Below, one piece after another: positions 12,002 to 22,184 of a stretch of DNA of 64,000 bases. Made by a program: the position numbers and the translations under genes. The notes under the pieces are model-generated. The model ran no database searches. It was not told where the DNA came from and was given only the letters and a program-made list of their open reading frames with translations. Source of the stretch: Isoetes taiwanensis (taxonomy: Eukaryota > Streptophyta > Lycopodiopsida > Isoetales > Isoetaceae); assembly GCA_021234155.1 (NCBI GenBank), contig JAJEKV010000042.1, forward strand, positions 979,864 to 1,043,863, read 5' to 3'. The first letter of the stretch is position 1. Each line of letters begins with the position of its first letter.

Positions 12002-12320
12002 AAATGGCGCCATTTAGTACAAAAGAATAAATTTTGGTCTAAACTCGGAGCCAAATGGCGCCATTTGGTCGAAACAGTGCACTTGGATCAAATGGCGCCA
12101 TACCTATGGCACATTCATAGGTGTGAATTTGGATCAAATGGCGCCATGGCGCCATTTGATCCAAGTGCACCATTTCGACCAAATGGCGTCATGGCTCCAT
12201 TTGGCTCCAAATTTACATTCCAACCGTGCACCATGTTCAACCGTAAGGCGCTATGGAGCCATTAAGACCAACACACCATAAGGGTGTATTTGGAATAGAA
12301 TGGCGCCACGGGCCATTTGA
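12002..12320. repeat. GGCGCC palindrome cluster upstream of the ParB-like gene
   Basis: Short palindromes AAATGGCGCCATTT occur at 12002-12015 and 12053-12066. A full double form (arms AAATGGCGCC and GGCGCCATTT around a 2-nt centre) lies at 12136-12157. Degenerate doubles are at 12181-12202 and about 12299-12318. The flanks are themselves part-inverted (GGATCAAATGG...CCATTTGATCC). The same palindrome fills both introns of the gene downstream. Confidence 0.85.
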
Positions 12321-12375
12321 TCCAAGTTGGTCACATGGGGCGATTTGGCTTAGCTCCATCACAAAATCTACACGA

Positions 12376-12451
12376 GGTGCCTATGTTATGCATTCTTGCT
12401 CCCATTGCTGTATATGTGTCAATAAGAGCAGGCATGCATAACATGGGCACC
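12376..12451 (+). ncRNA. Candidate microRNA-like hairpin
   Basis: Two 26-nt arms (12376-12401 and 12426-12451) pair with only three differences, around a 24-nt loop. Arm length, near-perfect pairing and lack of bulges fit a plant pre-miRNA or a small MITE hairpin. It does not match a conserved miRNA that I recognise. Expression is unknown. Confidence 0.35.
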
Positions 12452-12639
12452 CCATGCCAACTTTGCAATTGAAACCAAGGTTCATATCCTAGCAAAGATT
12501 CATATCAAAGATTTGAACACGCTTATACACATGGCAAAGAATAGAACGTAATTCATATCGAAAAAGTGGACTTACTTGATATTAGATAGATCCATAGTGG
12601 TATGTCCCGGAGCAAAAAGATGGAACAGAAAATCAAGTT

Positions 12640-12800
12640 GATCCCAGCCAGAAAAGCGCCAAGAAGAAAGCGCCAAGGATTCGGACAAGAAAGCAGCAAA
12701 GAAGGATTCGCTAAGAAGAATTCGCCAAGAAGAAAGCGCCAAGAATCACCTGGGATTTCGTGAGAGCAAGAAGAAAGCTACCGACAAAGACGCATGCGCC
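12640..12800. repeat. GAAGAAAGCGCCAAG short tandem repeats
   Basis: Several imperfect copies of AAGAAAGCGCCAAG / AAGAATTCGCCAAG are strung together. This is a low-complexity, GCGCC-containing stretch upstream of the ParB-like gene. Confidence 0.6.
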
Positions 12801-13149
12801 TTTGCAAAGTTTTCGCCTATGCGCCCTAAGAAAAGAAGCGCGCTTTATGCGAAGCCGCAAAACGGAGACCTAACAGCGGATTCGAAAAGCGCTGAACCGC
12901 GGCAAGAAAAAACGCTCGCGGCCCGTGGCATGGTCGCATTAAGTGTGAGCCGGGCGACATGGAGCTTTAAATGCAAAGTACATTTTTAAAAGCGGACGAT
13001 TCAAATTTGGGACGGTGGTGATCAAATTTCAATTTCTGGCGGAATTTTGACTTTTATGTTAATTTCGGGCGGGCGGGAATTTTGAATTTTATGTTCAAAT
13101 TTGGGCGGGTGGGCATTAGGGCGGGAAATATTCGAATTTCAAATTTCAA

Positions 13150-13315
13150 ATTGTGGCGGGCATGGGCCGCCACGTGCACGGGCTGGCATAGGCGCCTGGA
13201 CCGCCACGGGCATGGGCGGGCATGGGCGGCTGGGCGGGCATGGGCGCCTGGACCGCCACGGGCATGGGCGGGCATGGGCGGCTGGACGGGCATGGGCGCC
13301 TGGCCAGCCACGGGC
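13150..13315. repeat. GC-rich minisatellite (52-bp unit)
   Basis: A unit containing GGCGCCTGGACCGCCACGGG and GGCATGGGCGGGCATGGGCG is repeated about 2.3 times with a 52-bp period. It lies directly upstream of the first exon of the ParB-like gene and gives open but meaningless frames on both strands. Confidence 0.8.
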
Positions 13316-13365
13316 CGTAGTTGGCCGCCTGTGGTACAGCAGACAGGCAGCGCCCAAAGTTTCTT

Positions 13366-16300
13366 ATGCCTAATTGTTTTTCTGAAGCTTCTCATTCGGT
13401 TTTTTCGTTTTCGATTCCAGCTCCTAGCGCCTCGACCTTAGCCGCCAGCGCCCAGCGCCTAAAGCAACCCTTTTTCGTCCTTTTTTTTCCGTGTTTTCTG
13501 GCGCCATTTCCCCACAGTTCAGCGCCTCAACACATCAAGCTACACACGCGTTTTCGGACCAAATTCAAGGAGCTCGAAATAGAAATCGACAATTCTGGAG
13601 CTCCTCAGAATGTGGAGGCAGCAGCTAGCGCACCTCAAGGGACAGGTATGTCATCTACTTGCATTGTTTTGTTTGGGCTAAATGGCGCCATGGCGCCATT
13701 TGGATGCCTGAGTGCACTTTAGGAGTCTTAGCTTACTTTTGGATGCCTGGTAGATTACTCTAGGGTCTTGTTGTTGGCAAATGGCGCCATGGCGCCATTT
13801 GATGTCTATTAGCTTACCATAGGGCCTTGTTGTTGGCAAATGGCGCCATGGCGCCATTTGATGTGTATTAGCTTACCATAGGGCCTTGTTGTTGACAAAT
13901 TGATGTCTATTAGCTTACCATAGGGCCTTGTTGTTGGCAAATGGCGCCATGCTTACCATAGGGCCGCCATGTGCTTATGCACTGGACTCAGATGCAAATG
14001 GCGCCACGACGCCATTTGCCTACCACAACTGATTGTCTGCCTGCTTGTTAAAACCATTTACTGATGCCTCTTTGTTACTGATGCCCCTTGGTTGCAGCTA
14101 TGTTACGTGCGGAAACACAATTTCAATCCGAACAGACTATGATGTTGATAGACAGGTACTGGTGCATGGAAGTAGTGCGGGTGAGCCCCTCTACTGCTAC
14201 AGGCTCGAAAGGAGACTGCAGAAGAGAGCTCTGCCTCCTTATAAGGGAGACAGACCCAGAAACAGCCGGAATTTACCAGCCAGGTATCTTGGTTAACATG
14301 AAGATGGTTGTCAAGAGCGGTCGCGACGATTGGATCCGGGTGGTCTGTGAGGATATGTTGAAGCAGAGAATAATTGTCTACTATGTGGACTGGAAGTTTT
14401 ATGATCCCACTATAATGTCTGCTAGCATTGCAAATACAGCTGGTTCGGCGAAGAAGCAAGGCTGGGCGCTACCGTCGTACAACTTGAGGGGCTTTATGAT
14501 TCTTCGCAATCGGATGAACGAGTCGAAAAACTCTCCTTCATTCGTTGTCAAGGCATTAGCCCAGCAGAAACTACCCGCCATTGTGGACATGGCCTGGCTA
14601 AAAACTGTTAGCAAGAAGAAGACAAGACAAACTACTAAGGAGACACCTGTAGCCGACAAAGACTCCTCATCTTCTACTGAGGATGTCGGGCAGGAAACTG
14701 AAGGAAAGGCGGCGGGCAAGAGGAAAGTTAAGAGAAAGGATCACAAAGATCCAGATAAGGAAAAGAAGGAAAAGAAGCAAGCGAAGGAAAAGGAAGAGAA
14801 GGAAGAGAGGAAGAGAAGGAAGAGAAAGAAAAGAAAGAAAAGAAAGAAAAGAAGGAAAAGAAAAGGGAAAGAAAACAAAAGGATAGGGAAGGCAAGGGGC
14901 AGAAGGAAGGAAAGGCGAGACAGGAAAAGGAGGGACAGGAAGTGGAGACAGAGGAAATTGATGGGAAAAAGAAGAAGCACAGACTGGAGACCTCTGAGAA
15001 GGAGAGGACACCTAAAAAACAAAGGAGAGCGACTCGGACTCCAAGTCCTGCTGGAAGTCCTAGAAGTGGTGGTGAACCTCCGAGCCCAAGGCATAGCCAG
15101 GAACCTGCGGACACACCGACCAAAAAAGTCCCCATTAAGAAGCCAGAGCCAAAGAAGCTCACATTAAGAATAGCTCAGCACTTGCTAGAGGTGCCTGCAA
15201 ATCTTAAGGTGGAAAGGTCAGAAGAGGAAAAGACGGCAGAGAATACACTGAATAAAATTTACGATCACTGGCATCTGTTTCCTCTGGGTGTCACATTTAC
15301 AAAAAAAATAGATGTGTTCAAACTATATCAAGGGCCAGCAAATCTGACATCTAGACCAAGGAATATGGAGCACGTCAAAACGATAGTGGAGTCTTTTCAG
15401 AGAGACCCACATCCAGTGTTTACTCCCGCTGATGTGATTCCATTCAATCCCCTCACAAACAAACTGGTCGCTTGGAAAACCGAGGATGACCTCATGGGGA
15501 TGCACTATTATATAGTGAATGGCAATCATTCAGTTATGGCTGCTCAGCTTGTATGTAGAAGACTCGGCACAGCAAAGTCCCAAGAGCAAATGTCAAAGAT
15601 TTATCTTCAACGGAATTGCCGAGTGTTATCTGGCACAGTCAACGAACAGGAATGCCTGCAGCTCAGTTGTGAAGTCAATGATATCACTGCGAAGACTATT
15701 TTCAAAGAGCCCTTCATTGATAACATAACCCACCTGCGGCAGCAATATGCTCTATGCGGGAAGCCTGATCCATCGGGACGCGGGCAGTCACGCTCAGAAC
15801 CATACAAGGTACATATTGTAATTGTTGGCAAGATTAGCAAATGGCGCCGCGGCGCCATTTAGTGATTAAATGGCGCCATGGCGCCATTTGCTCATTAAAT
15901 GGCGCCACGGCGCCATTTCTTCACTAAATGGCGCCGCGGCGCCATTTGCTCATTAAATGTCATTCAAGGCTAACTTCTTGTTGTTTCCAGCGTTATCTGG
16001 CTTTGGCTGAAGTTACCATGCGTGGTAAGCATCCAAAAGATTTCAACCAGTGGGTCTTCATGCCAGAGGATATTTTTCAGTTATTCATGTCCCTATGGAA
16101 CTTGTGGAAATCTTGCAAGCTGCAAGATAACAAGGGACAAACTATTACTTGTAACTGGGCAAAAGATCATGACTACTTCAGTCAGACCTACCTGAGGTGC
16201 ATGAGGGGTCTCGACTACGAAGACTGTCGGGTTTTGTTCCAGGAAGTGTTGGATGGGAAGACCTTCGTCAAGGTCACCAGTGATTATACAGGTAAGCAAT

Positions 16301-17603
16301 TCTTCAAGGCAAGGGCAAAGACACTAAGATCCATATCTTTCTTGAAGAAGGAGATTTTTGAATACGTGAAGGATAATTTTCCGAGGAAGTTCAAATCCTT
16401 CACTGATCTCAGTGCTGCCGTGCCGGGCTTCGAGGATACCGACCTCATTTCCATGGCCACCTTGCATAGTAAGTGGGTTGAAACTGGAGTGGGCAAGGAA
16501 GGCGTTTTCGGTAACGTGCCACCAGCCTTGGCAAGATTCATACGCAATCTTTGTCTTGCGCAGAGAGGATATGAAGACTTCCATTGCGGTTGAACTACCG
16601 CATGCCGGGGGCAAGTTGTTTGCACTCCCTGTACAAAGATCCTTGATTGTCCCGGACACTAGAGGCATATTTCCAATGTGGGACAAAACCACACTATCTA
16701 ATTTCTTTAATATACCAGAAAAAGAACACCACGGTGATTCTTTTTCGGATAGTGGTCTTTGCAAGGCCAGAGCATAACTTTTTGATTTCATCTGTGTTGG
16801 ATGATCTGGATTCCAGATCCAGAGTTTTTATTGGCACGTATGAGAACGAATACAAAAATCCGGCTCCTCCAGGAGTTCAGGAGGTCCATGCACTAGTGTA
16901 CGCCACAAAAATTCAGGCCACTGCAGGTGATCCTGTCGATGTAATTGACCTCAAATTCCCCTTCAACGATCATCCTCAAGAACTGCCACCAGTTCCTGTG
17001 CCTAACGATGAAGACGAAGAGGTGGAGACCGAGGCTATGGCAGGAAAGCTCTGCAACAGCAGATTCAGGTACAGCTGGCAAGGCTTGCCAGGGGACATAA
17101 TCATGAGAAACCGGCTGGGGCCTGCCACATGCTCCTACCTCGTGCAGAAAATGGTACCACCAGGAACAGGGGTGTTTGATTACTTCTCCTGTGGTTCTTT
17201 TGGCCGGGCTTCATTGATGAATAAGAGATTCTGCATTGTGTTCGAAAGTGACCCGGTTAAGCAGGAGTGCCTAAGGGGGATTCTTGATAGGCTTGACCGC
17301 CTACTGAATCCTATCATCGCAGCACTTCCTACAGAGACAAAAGGTGCTGTTGTTGAAGAAGTTGTAGATCCACCTAATCCAGAGATGCCCGAAGCTCCAC
17401 CCGATGTGGACTATGATGGGATCAAGAACACACAATTCGATCTGGACTTTCTTAGTGATCCCAATTTCACTGCCACAGCGGTCGAGAGCTTTCAGGGAGA
17501 TCCTATGATTGCTTCTTCTAGCCATGGCCTTGGCAATACGGAACCTGATCCTGATGTGGAACCTGATCCAGATGCGGAACCTGATCCTGATGCAGAACCC
17601 TGA
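13366..17603 (+). CDS. ParB-like / methyltransferase-like gene (three exons, frame breaks)
   Basis: Exon 1 (13366-13645) joins exon 2 (14098-15808) and exon 3 (15991-17603) through GT-AG introns, and both junctions are in frame. Order of parts: a short N-terminal exon; a ~200-residue domain I do not recognise; a long Lys/Glu-rich tract; a ParB/sulfiredoxin-like domain ending in YYIVNGNHSVMAAQLV (the GxHR-like box); a helical linker; and a DNA-methyltransferase-like domain with GTGVFDYFSCGSFGRASL and IVFESDPVKQE at its motif I. The tail is acidic EPDPDAEP repeats. The expected DPPY catalytic motif seems replaced by PDTR, and motif I lacks the GxG glycines, so activity is doubtful. Frame shifts occur in the purine tract near 14800, near 16500 and at an A-run near 16715. 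These are either decay or sequencing errors. ParB-methyltransferase pairs are known from phages and plasmids; a eukaryotic copy with introns suggests old transfer or a mobile element. The start codon is a guess. Confidence 0.55.
13646..14097 (+). repeat. Intron 1 with palindrome tandem array
   Basis: This GT-AG intron (donor GTATGT, acceptor TTGCAG) holds full palindromes at 13680-13701, 13779-13800, 13838-13859 and a variant at 13996-14017, plus a half copy near 13939. The middle part is a tandem repeat with a 59-bp period (GATGTCTATTAGCTTACCAT, then GGGCCTTGTTGTTGGC, then the palindrome). One unit has lost its palindrome cleanly, leaving only GACAAATTGATG. Confidence 0.85.
15809..15990 (+). 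repeat. Intron 2 with four palindromes at exact 29-bp spacing
   Basis: This 182-nt GT-AG intron contains four 22-bp palindromes at 15839-15860, 15868-15889, 15897-15918 and 15926-15947. Each has arms AAATGGCGCC and GGCGCCATTT around a 2-nt centre that varies (GC, AT, AC, GC). Spacers are 7 nt (AGTGATT, GCTCATT, CTTCACT). The arms are invariant. Confidence 0.95.
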
Positions 17604-17930
17604 ATTTTGTGTGATTGTAATTTAAATTGTACAATAATACTTTTGTAAACAGACTCTCTCTTTCGAGTCCTTGCCTGTTGTGGCAAATTTTTTGATATGC
17701 AAATCTATGAATTTGGAATTTTTAACTACTTTTGTGATGTTGTGTTTCTTTAGCTTCTTTATATGCACTGTTAGAATTTTTAATGGCGCCAATAAATGAC
17801 GTTTTAGAGGCATATTTTTTCTAAATGACGCCATAATTGCTCAAAAAATTGGCATAAAATGGACTGAAAAGGATTTTCGTTCCTAATTGGAATCACGAAA
17901 TTTCTCATTTTAATGAAATTGTGCTTTAAG
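17604..17930. other. 3' flank of the ParB-like gene
   Basis: AT-rich 3' flank with possible poly(A) signals (TACAATAATA near 17629). It keeps degenerate half palindromes (AATGGCGCCAA near 17784, AAATGACGCCAT near 17822), so the palindrome-bearing region ends at about 17.85 kb. Confidence 0.5.
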
Positions 17931-18690
17931 GTGGAGGGTAGTCCACCAATTGGGTCTGACTACCCACTAATAATAATAAAGGGGACCTGCCATAGGAACA
18001 ACCCAGGCCCCTTCAAGATGGCGTAAAATAAGAAAGGCAAATAGGAGGCAATGTGCGAAAGTTTATCACCGGGATGAAAAACCCCGCCCTTTCGGGTTTT
18101 CAAGGATTGATGAAGAACTCGAGGAAGCACAAGATGGAGGTCGCAAATCAGACGATGCATCTCAAACTCCATGGGAGAGCCGAACAAAAGAAAGAAATAG
18201 CCATAATCACCTGAAAACTTAGAAGAAAAGAAAACAAACAGAATGCATTAGACGTTAGAAAAGTAACGCAAGAAAGTCGCCATAGGATGAGATGACCTGA
18301 AAAGAAACAACACAAAAAGAAGCAATTAACTCAAAAAATAGAAGTCGTCACACTGGCTCGGCGAAGCCTCCCAAGGGGGTTGGTCCATGACAAATCACAA
18401 TTCTCCAATAAGAGAAGGGGCTGGTCACGCGAGCCACGCGACATAACATCATATCTTAAAACAACATAACCTCTCAAATATAGAGGGGCTGGTCACGCGA
18501 GCCACGCGAAACGAAATCACAAATCAAAATAAAAAACATGAATGCAAACAACTTAGGGTGGGGAGGGAGGGAACTAAGACCCAAAAAAAACCTGCTGTAA
18601 GAAGACGCCGATAATGGAGAAAGAGCTCAAAGACGTATATATAGCCTCTTCTCTCGCCAAAATGGCGATCCGACGGTGTCGAATCGCATG
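17931..18690 (-). repeat. Dispersed repeat R1, minus-strand copy
   Basis: Read on the minus strand it begins near 18690 with a GGATCGCCATT-type start and ends near 17931 with the GGGTAGTC/GACTACCC hairpin, the same order as the 1562-2206 copy. A partial structured motif lies at 18061-18115. At 18418-18510 a ~68-bp piece with GGGGCTGGTCACGCGAGCC is repeated twice. Confidence 0.5.
18061..18115 (-). other. Structured RNA-like motif, copy 2 (partial)
   Basis: The 3' half (AAAACCCGAAAGGGCGGGG, CCCGGTGATAAAC on the minus strand) is almost identical to copy 1, but the 5' strand of the closing stem is diverged, so the full fold is no longer supported. Confidence 0.45.
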
Positions 18691-20100
18691 CATTGTTTGT
18701 ATCAAATCATGACATAAGCAATGCCCACAACCCTCCAATATCAAAATTTTAACCCGTTGCAACAGATGTCCAAAAGCATATTACAGGCAAATGTAAGAAA
18801 TATCATTGCATACTGTCATGTAAAGGCTATCAAGTGCTCAATTCCGAAGTAAGTCACTCATAAGTGTACCTTCCATTTCTTTTCAAGCTTTTTTACTTTA
18901 GTCCCATTCTGCAGAGACTTCCTTTTCATTGGAAATTCAGGTAGCATTTTTCATATGCATAAGCATTGCTTAGCCAATGCGACGAAGGGAGAGTAAAAAG
19001 TTTAGGAAAGACACAAGAACAAGGATGAGTCTCACGGAGGAAGGCAACAGCAGGAGCTATTGAATTCATCACAGACACCAGGTTCAAACAAAATTGGCTG
19101 ATAAAATTGTTGATTCAACAACTTCAACGTTAGGAGCACTTACCACTAGAGAAAACAGAATACCCCAAGGAGACTCAATTAGCACTAGGGAATGGATTTC
19201 TTTTGTCTTTTGTTGAGTTAACAAGTTTTGAAACTCCAAGTCAGAGAGAGCAGTTCTGAAGCTAAAGAAGAAGACGACTTTGCCGCCATAGCCACTTCCT
19301 TGCCATCGCTGCCAATATTATGGAGACCTCCAAGCTTTCTTGACCTTGGCAGAACAGAGTTATCTGACAATATAGTGCACACGTACCTCTTTCAAAGAGC
19401 TTTGCTCTCAGATTCAGTAGAAACAGCAAAAGAATGCATCGAATTTGCTAAACAGATTGTAGATTTCAGCCGGTTAGCCAGTTTGCACAGCGACCGCAGA
19501 TCATCACTGGCAACCGCCAGACAGGGAACAACAAGTTTGGAGCAGTTTTTGGCATATTCTAGGCATATTCCAGCATATACTTAGAATATGCCGAAAACCC
19601 ACATGAGCGAGGGTTACCCCCCCTAGGGGCAACCCAAAAATGCCGCTATATTCACCTGCCCTTCTTGGCGTCTGCCTCAACAATGCGTAACTTGTATAGA
19701 TATACAAATATCCAACAATGCAACTTGGCCTAATACATGTCCAATATGTACCGGCATAATTAGGTATGCATAAAAATTATTGTGCGAGCTATATAGTGAA
19801 ACATTATGTTCGTCTCAAAACAATTGATATATGTACAACAAAGCCATCTACTTAGTCTCCTCATACTACTACAAGTTCATTTAACCAATCACCGGTAGGT
19901 CAAATAGGCCAAACAAAAGAATTTGGAAGGAATCCTCTCCCTACATATTTTACATACCTTGGCATACTTAGGCGACGTTCCCATGCGGACTTGTGACTTC
20001 AAATTATTCTTAAAGTTATTGAAAAATTTACTTCGAGTTTTCCGAAATGGTCAAGGATTTCTGAAAGCTGCAGTTGAGACCTTTGAATTTCGAAGTCCAG
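18691..20100. other. Non-coding stretch with one doubtful ORF
   Basis: One plus-strand ORF (19228-19584, 118 codons) starts with a Glu/Ser-rich segment and shows no known domain. It may be a gene fragment. No splice-supported gene, RNA gene or clear element is visible. Confidence 0.3.
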
Positions 20101-20243
20101 TTACGTACTAGGGAAAGTTCTAGTCGAGGAAATTCCACGAAGGAATTTCTCGAGGCGGAGCCGCCAGACGAGGCGGCGCCCAAGTGGCGAAGCCGCAGCG
20201 CCACCGAGAGAATATTCCAAGACATAGAACTTTCCCTTACGTA
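20101..20243. mobile_element. Small MITE with GGGAAAGTTCTA inverted ends
   Basis: Inverted 12-bp ends at 20111-20122 and 20225-20236 enclose a GC-rich core. TTACGTA flanks both sides (20101-20107 and 20237-20243), which looks like a 7-8 bp target duplication as in hAT-type MITEs. The left end has three extra bases (CTA) before the repeat. Confidence 0.55.
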
Positions 20244-20986
20244 ATGCACACCTAGGCAGAATTACGAACAGAAAAAATTTGCTGAACGGAGGAGAACAGA
20301 GGACCGGAACGGCTATGGCAGAAACTTTTCCCTTGAATAGAGGACCGGATTGGCTATGGCAGAAACTTTTTCCTTGAATGGAGGGCCGGATTGGCTATGG
20401 CAGAAACCTTTCCCTTGAATGGAGGACCGGATTGGCTATGGCAGAAACTTTTCCCTTGAATGGCTATGCCTAAAAAAAAATTGGGTGTCTGGCTGTTAGA
20501 GCTTTGATTTGCAGGTCGGAACGCTTCAGAAATGCCATTGCTACCCTAGATCTACGCTTCTATCATTACCAAAATGCTTCTATCATCGCCATCGGAGCTT
20601 CTAATGCATGCATATAACAGGGAAAAAATGCAGGAACATAAAATCGAAGGCATGAAATGTCACAGAAAAGAAACGAAAGTTAAGAAAGAGATTCGCAAAG
20701 AAACCTCTGGCTTTCCTAAATGAAGCTCTCCAGTTGCTCTCTGGCTCTCTGCTATTCAGACTGCTCTACTTCAAACATCCAGCAAGAGCATCACTTTGGT
20801 TTGCTCTCCTTAGCTATGCTGGCTTCAGAAGAAGAGATTTGAAGGAAGGGTCGCCAGAAGAGCTGATCCGCCATAGTCCGCCATAGCCACAAAGTACTGG
20901 CGGCGTCGCTATACGCAGGCGGAGAGAGAATTGTGGGGGATAAAATCAGCAGAAAAATGCAGTAATTCTGCCTAGGTGTGCATTAC
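20241..20986. mobile_element. 746-bp TIR element with perfect 25-bp inverted ends
   Basis: The first and last 25 bp (20241-20265 and 20962-20986) are perfect reverse complements, built on AATGCACACCTAGGCAGAAT. A clear target duplication is not visible because the left end overlaps the neighbouring MITE flank. Inside is a tandem repeat and no transposase, so it is non-autonomous. Confidence 0.7.
20296..20470. repeat. ~41-51 bp tandem repeat in the TIR element
   Basis: Four near-identical units contain GACCGGATTGGCTATGGCAG and AAACTTTTCCCTTGAATGGA. They sit inside the 20241-20986 element. Confidence 0.8.
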
Positions 20987-21344
20987 ACTAATGGGAACGT
21001 AGGCTTAGGCCACCATGTATAAGGTAACTTTAACCCTTGCTTTAAACTCTTGTGGGCAAGTTCGCTCTTCAACGATAAAACCGCCTTTCCATTTCCATCC
21101 TCTGTCTATCACATCCATTCATCTCCACCCTCTATCTGTAACATGATATTGATGCTGAAGCTATCACAGCCATTAGTCTAGAATAATCCATGGCATATTA
21201 CCCCCCAAACAAATCTAGGCCGTTCGAATGCTCCCCTGGTTGCCTACTACGGGCAACCCGACATCTGGTGCATATGATAATGGGATATTGTACGAGTTGA
21301 AATACTAGGGCAGTCGGAAATGATGCTTGAGCGATGTCGTCCTT

Positions 21345-21417
21345 CCGGCGGCAGCCGCCGGCGGCTGCCATTCTCTGCCCTCCAACTCCGACCTCCACTC
21401 TTATGCTTTTATAAAAG
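21345..21417 (+). promoter_or_regulatory. Promoter of ENOD93 copy A
   Basis: A GC-rich palindromic block (21345-21369, core GGCAGCCGCCGGCGGCTGCC) lies about 100 bp upstream of the start codon, and a TATA box TTTTATAAAAG lies at 21407-21417, about 55 bp before the ATG. The same two parts occur in mirrored order in front of copy B. Confidence 0.55.
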
Positions 21418-21468
21418 ACGAAATGAGGAAATGGGGCTTTCCACCTTCTTTTTCTCATCAAAATCAAA

Positions 21469-22184
21469 ATGGGTATATGGAAACACAATTCTCAAATTCC
21501 TCATCCCTTCTTGCTTCCCTCACCTCTGGAGCTTAATACTCTTAATGAGGAAAGAATCCAACGTGCTCGAGATTGTGCTCAAGGTTCGCAGAAACGTCAA
21601 ACCTGCATTTTGATTAGCATACTTTTTCCTCCTTCATGGAATATTTCTTTTGCTTAAATAGCCATCCTGATCATTGTCATGTGGTTTCTACTTTAGCCAT
21701 GCATAGTGTTTTGATCATTGTTATTACTTGGTTTTTATTTTCGTTTGGTTATGCAGAGGGAATGATAGCTGGACTCAGATCTGCCATAGTAACAGGGGTT
21801 GTAACTGCTGTTCCAGTGGTATGCCAGATTTTTTAGAATAATTAATGCACATAGAGTTTGAAACTAACTCATGCTGATGAATCTCCTATGTTAGTTGCTT
21901 GCTGGGCAGAAGATTGCATGGGTTAAGCGTAATCTAAATTATACAGCACAATCTCTCATTATTTGTGGAGGTAAAGCAATCATCATAATAGATTGTTCCT
22001 GAAAGCTTACTTTTTGTTTCAAGTATTAGTTTCATAATTTGTTTTATTTATTTATGTTTTGAATGTTGCAGCTAGCATGGCTGCATACTACATTGTAAGT
22101 GATCACACTATTCTGAAACGTGCAAGATCCGGCTCATATAGTGCTATAAGAGCTCAAGAAGAGGCTTGTCTATCTCACAAATAA
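21469..22184 (+). CDS. ENOD93: Early nodulin 93-like protein, copy A
   Basis: Four exons: 21469-21583, 21757-21818, 21895-21970 and 22072-22184, all with GT-AG introns and consistent phase, giving 121 residues. The product starts MGIWKHNSQIPH, has EGMIAGLRSAIVTGVV and LLAGQKIAWVKRNLNYTAQS, and ends in SMAAYYIVSDHTILKRARSG, which is the ENOD93 family layout with two hydrophobic segments. ENOD93 is a small membrane protein reported in mitochondria and linked to respiratory complex IV and nitrogen response. The usual stop after RAQEEA is replaced by TGT, so seven codons are added (CLSHK and stop). Exon and intron positions are the same as in copy B at 26.4-27.2 kb, so both come from one inverted duplication. 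It looks intact. Confidence 0.85.

Noticed and set aside
12376-12451. Conserved plant miRNA gene such as miR156, miR160 or miR166
   Set aside because: The arms do not contain any of these mature sequences, so it is kept only as a candidate hairpin.
13054-13395. Open frames in both strands of a GC-rich stretch (Gly/Ala/His-rich)
   Set aside because: They are produced by the 52-bp minisatellite, and the composition is repetitive in every frame.
14667-15162. Minus-strand Phe/Leu/Ser-rich open frames
   Set aside because: They are the antisense shadow of the plus-strand lysine/glutamate-rich exon.
15839-15947. CRISPR-like regular array
   Set aside because: The spacers are 7 nt and partly alike, the repeats are perfect palindromes, and the array lies in a spliceosomal intron of a plant gene.
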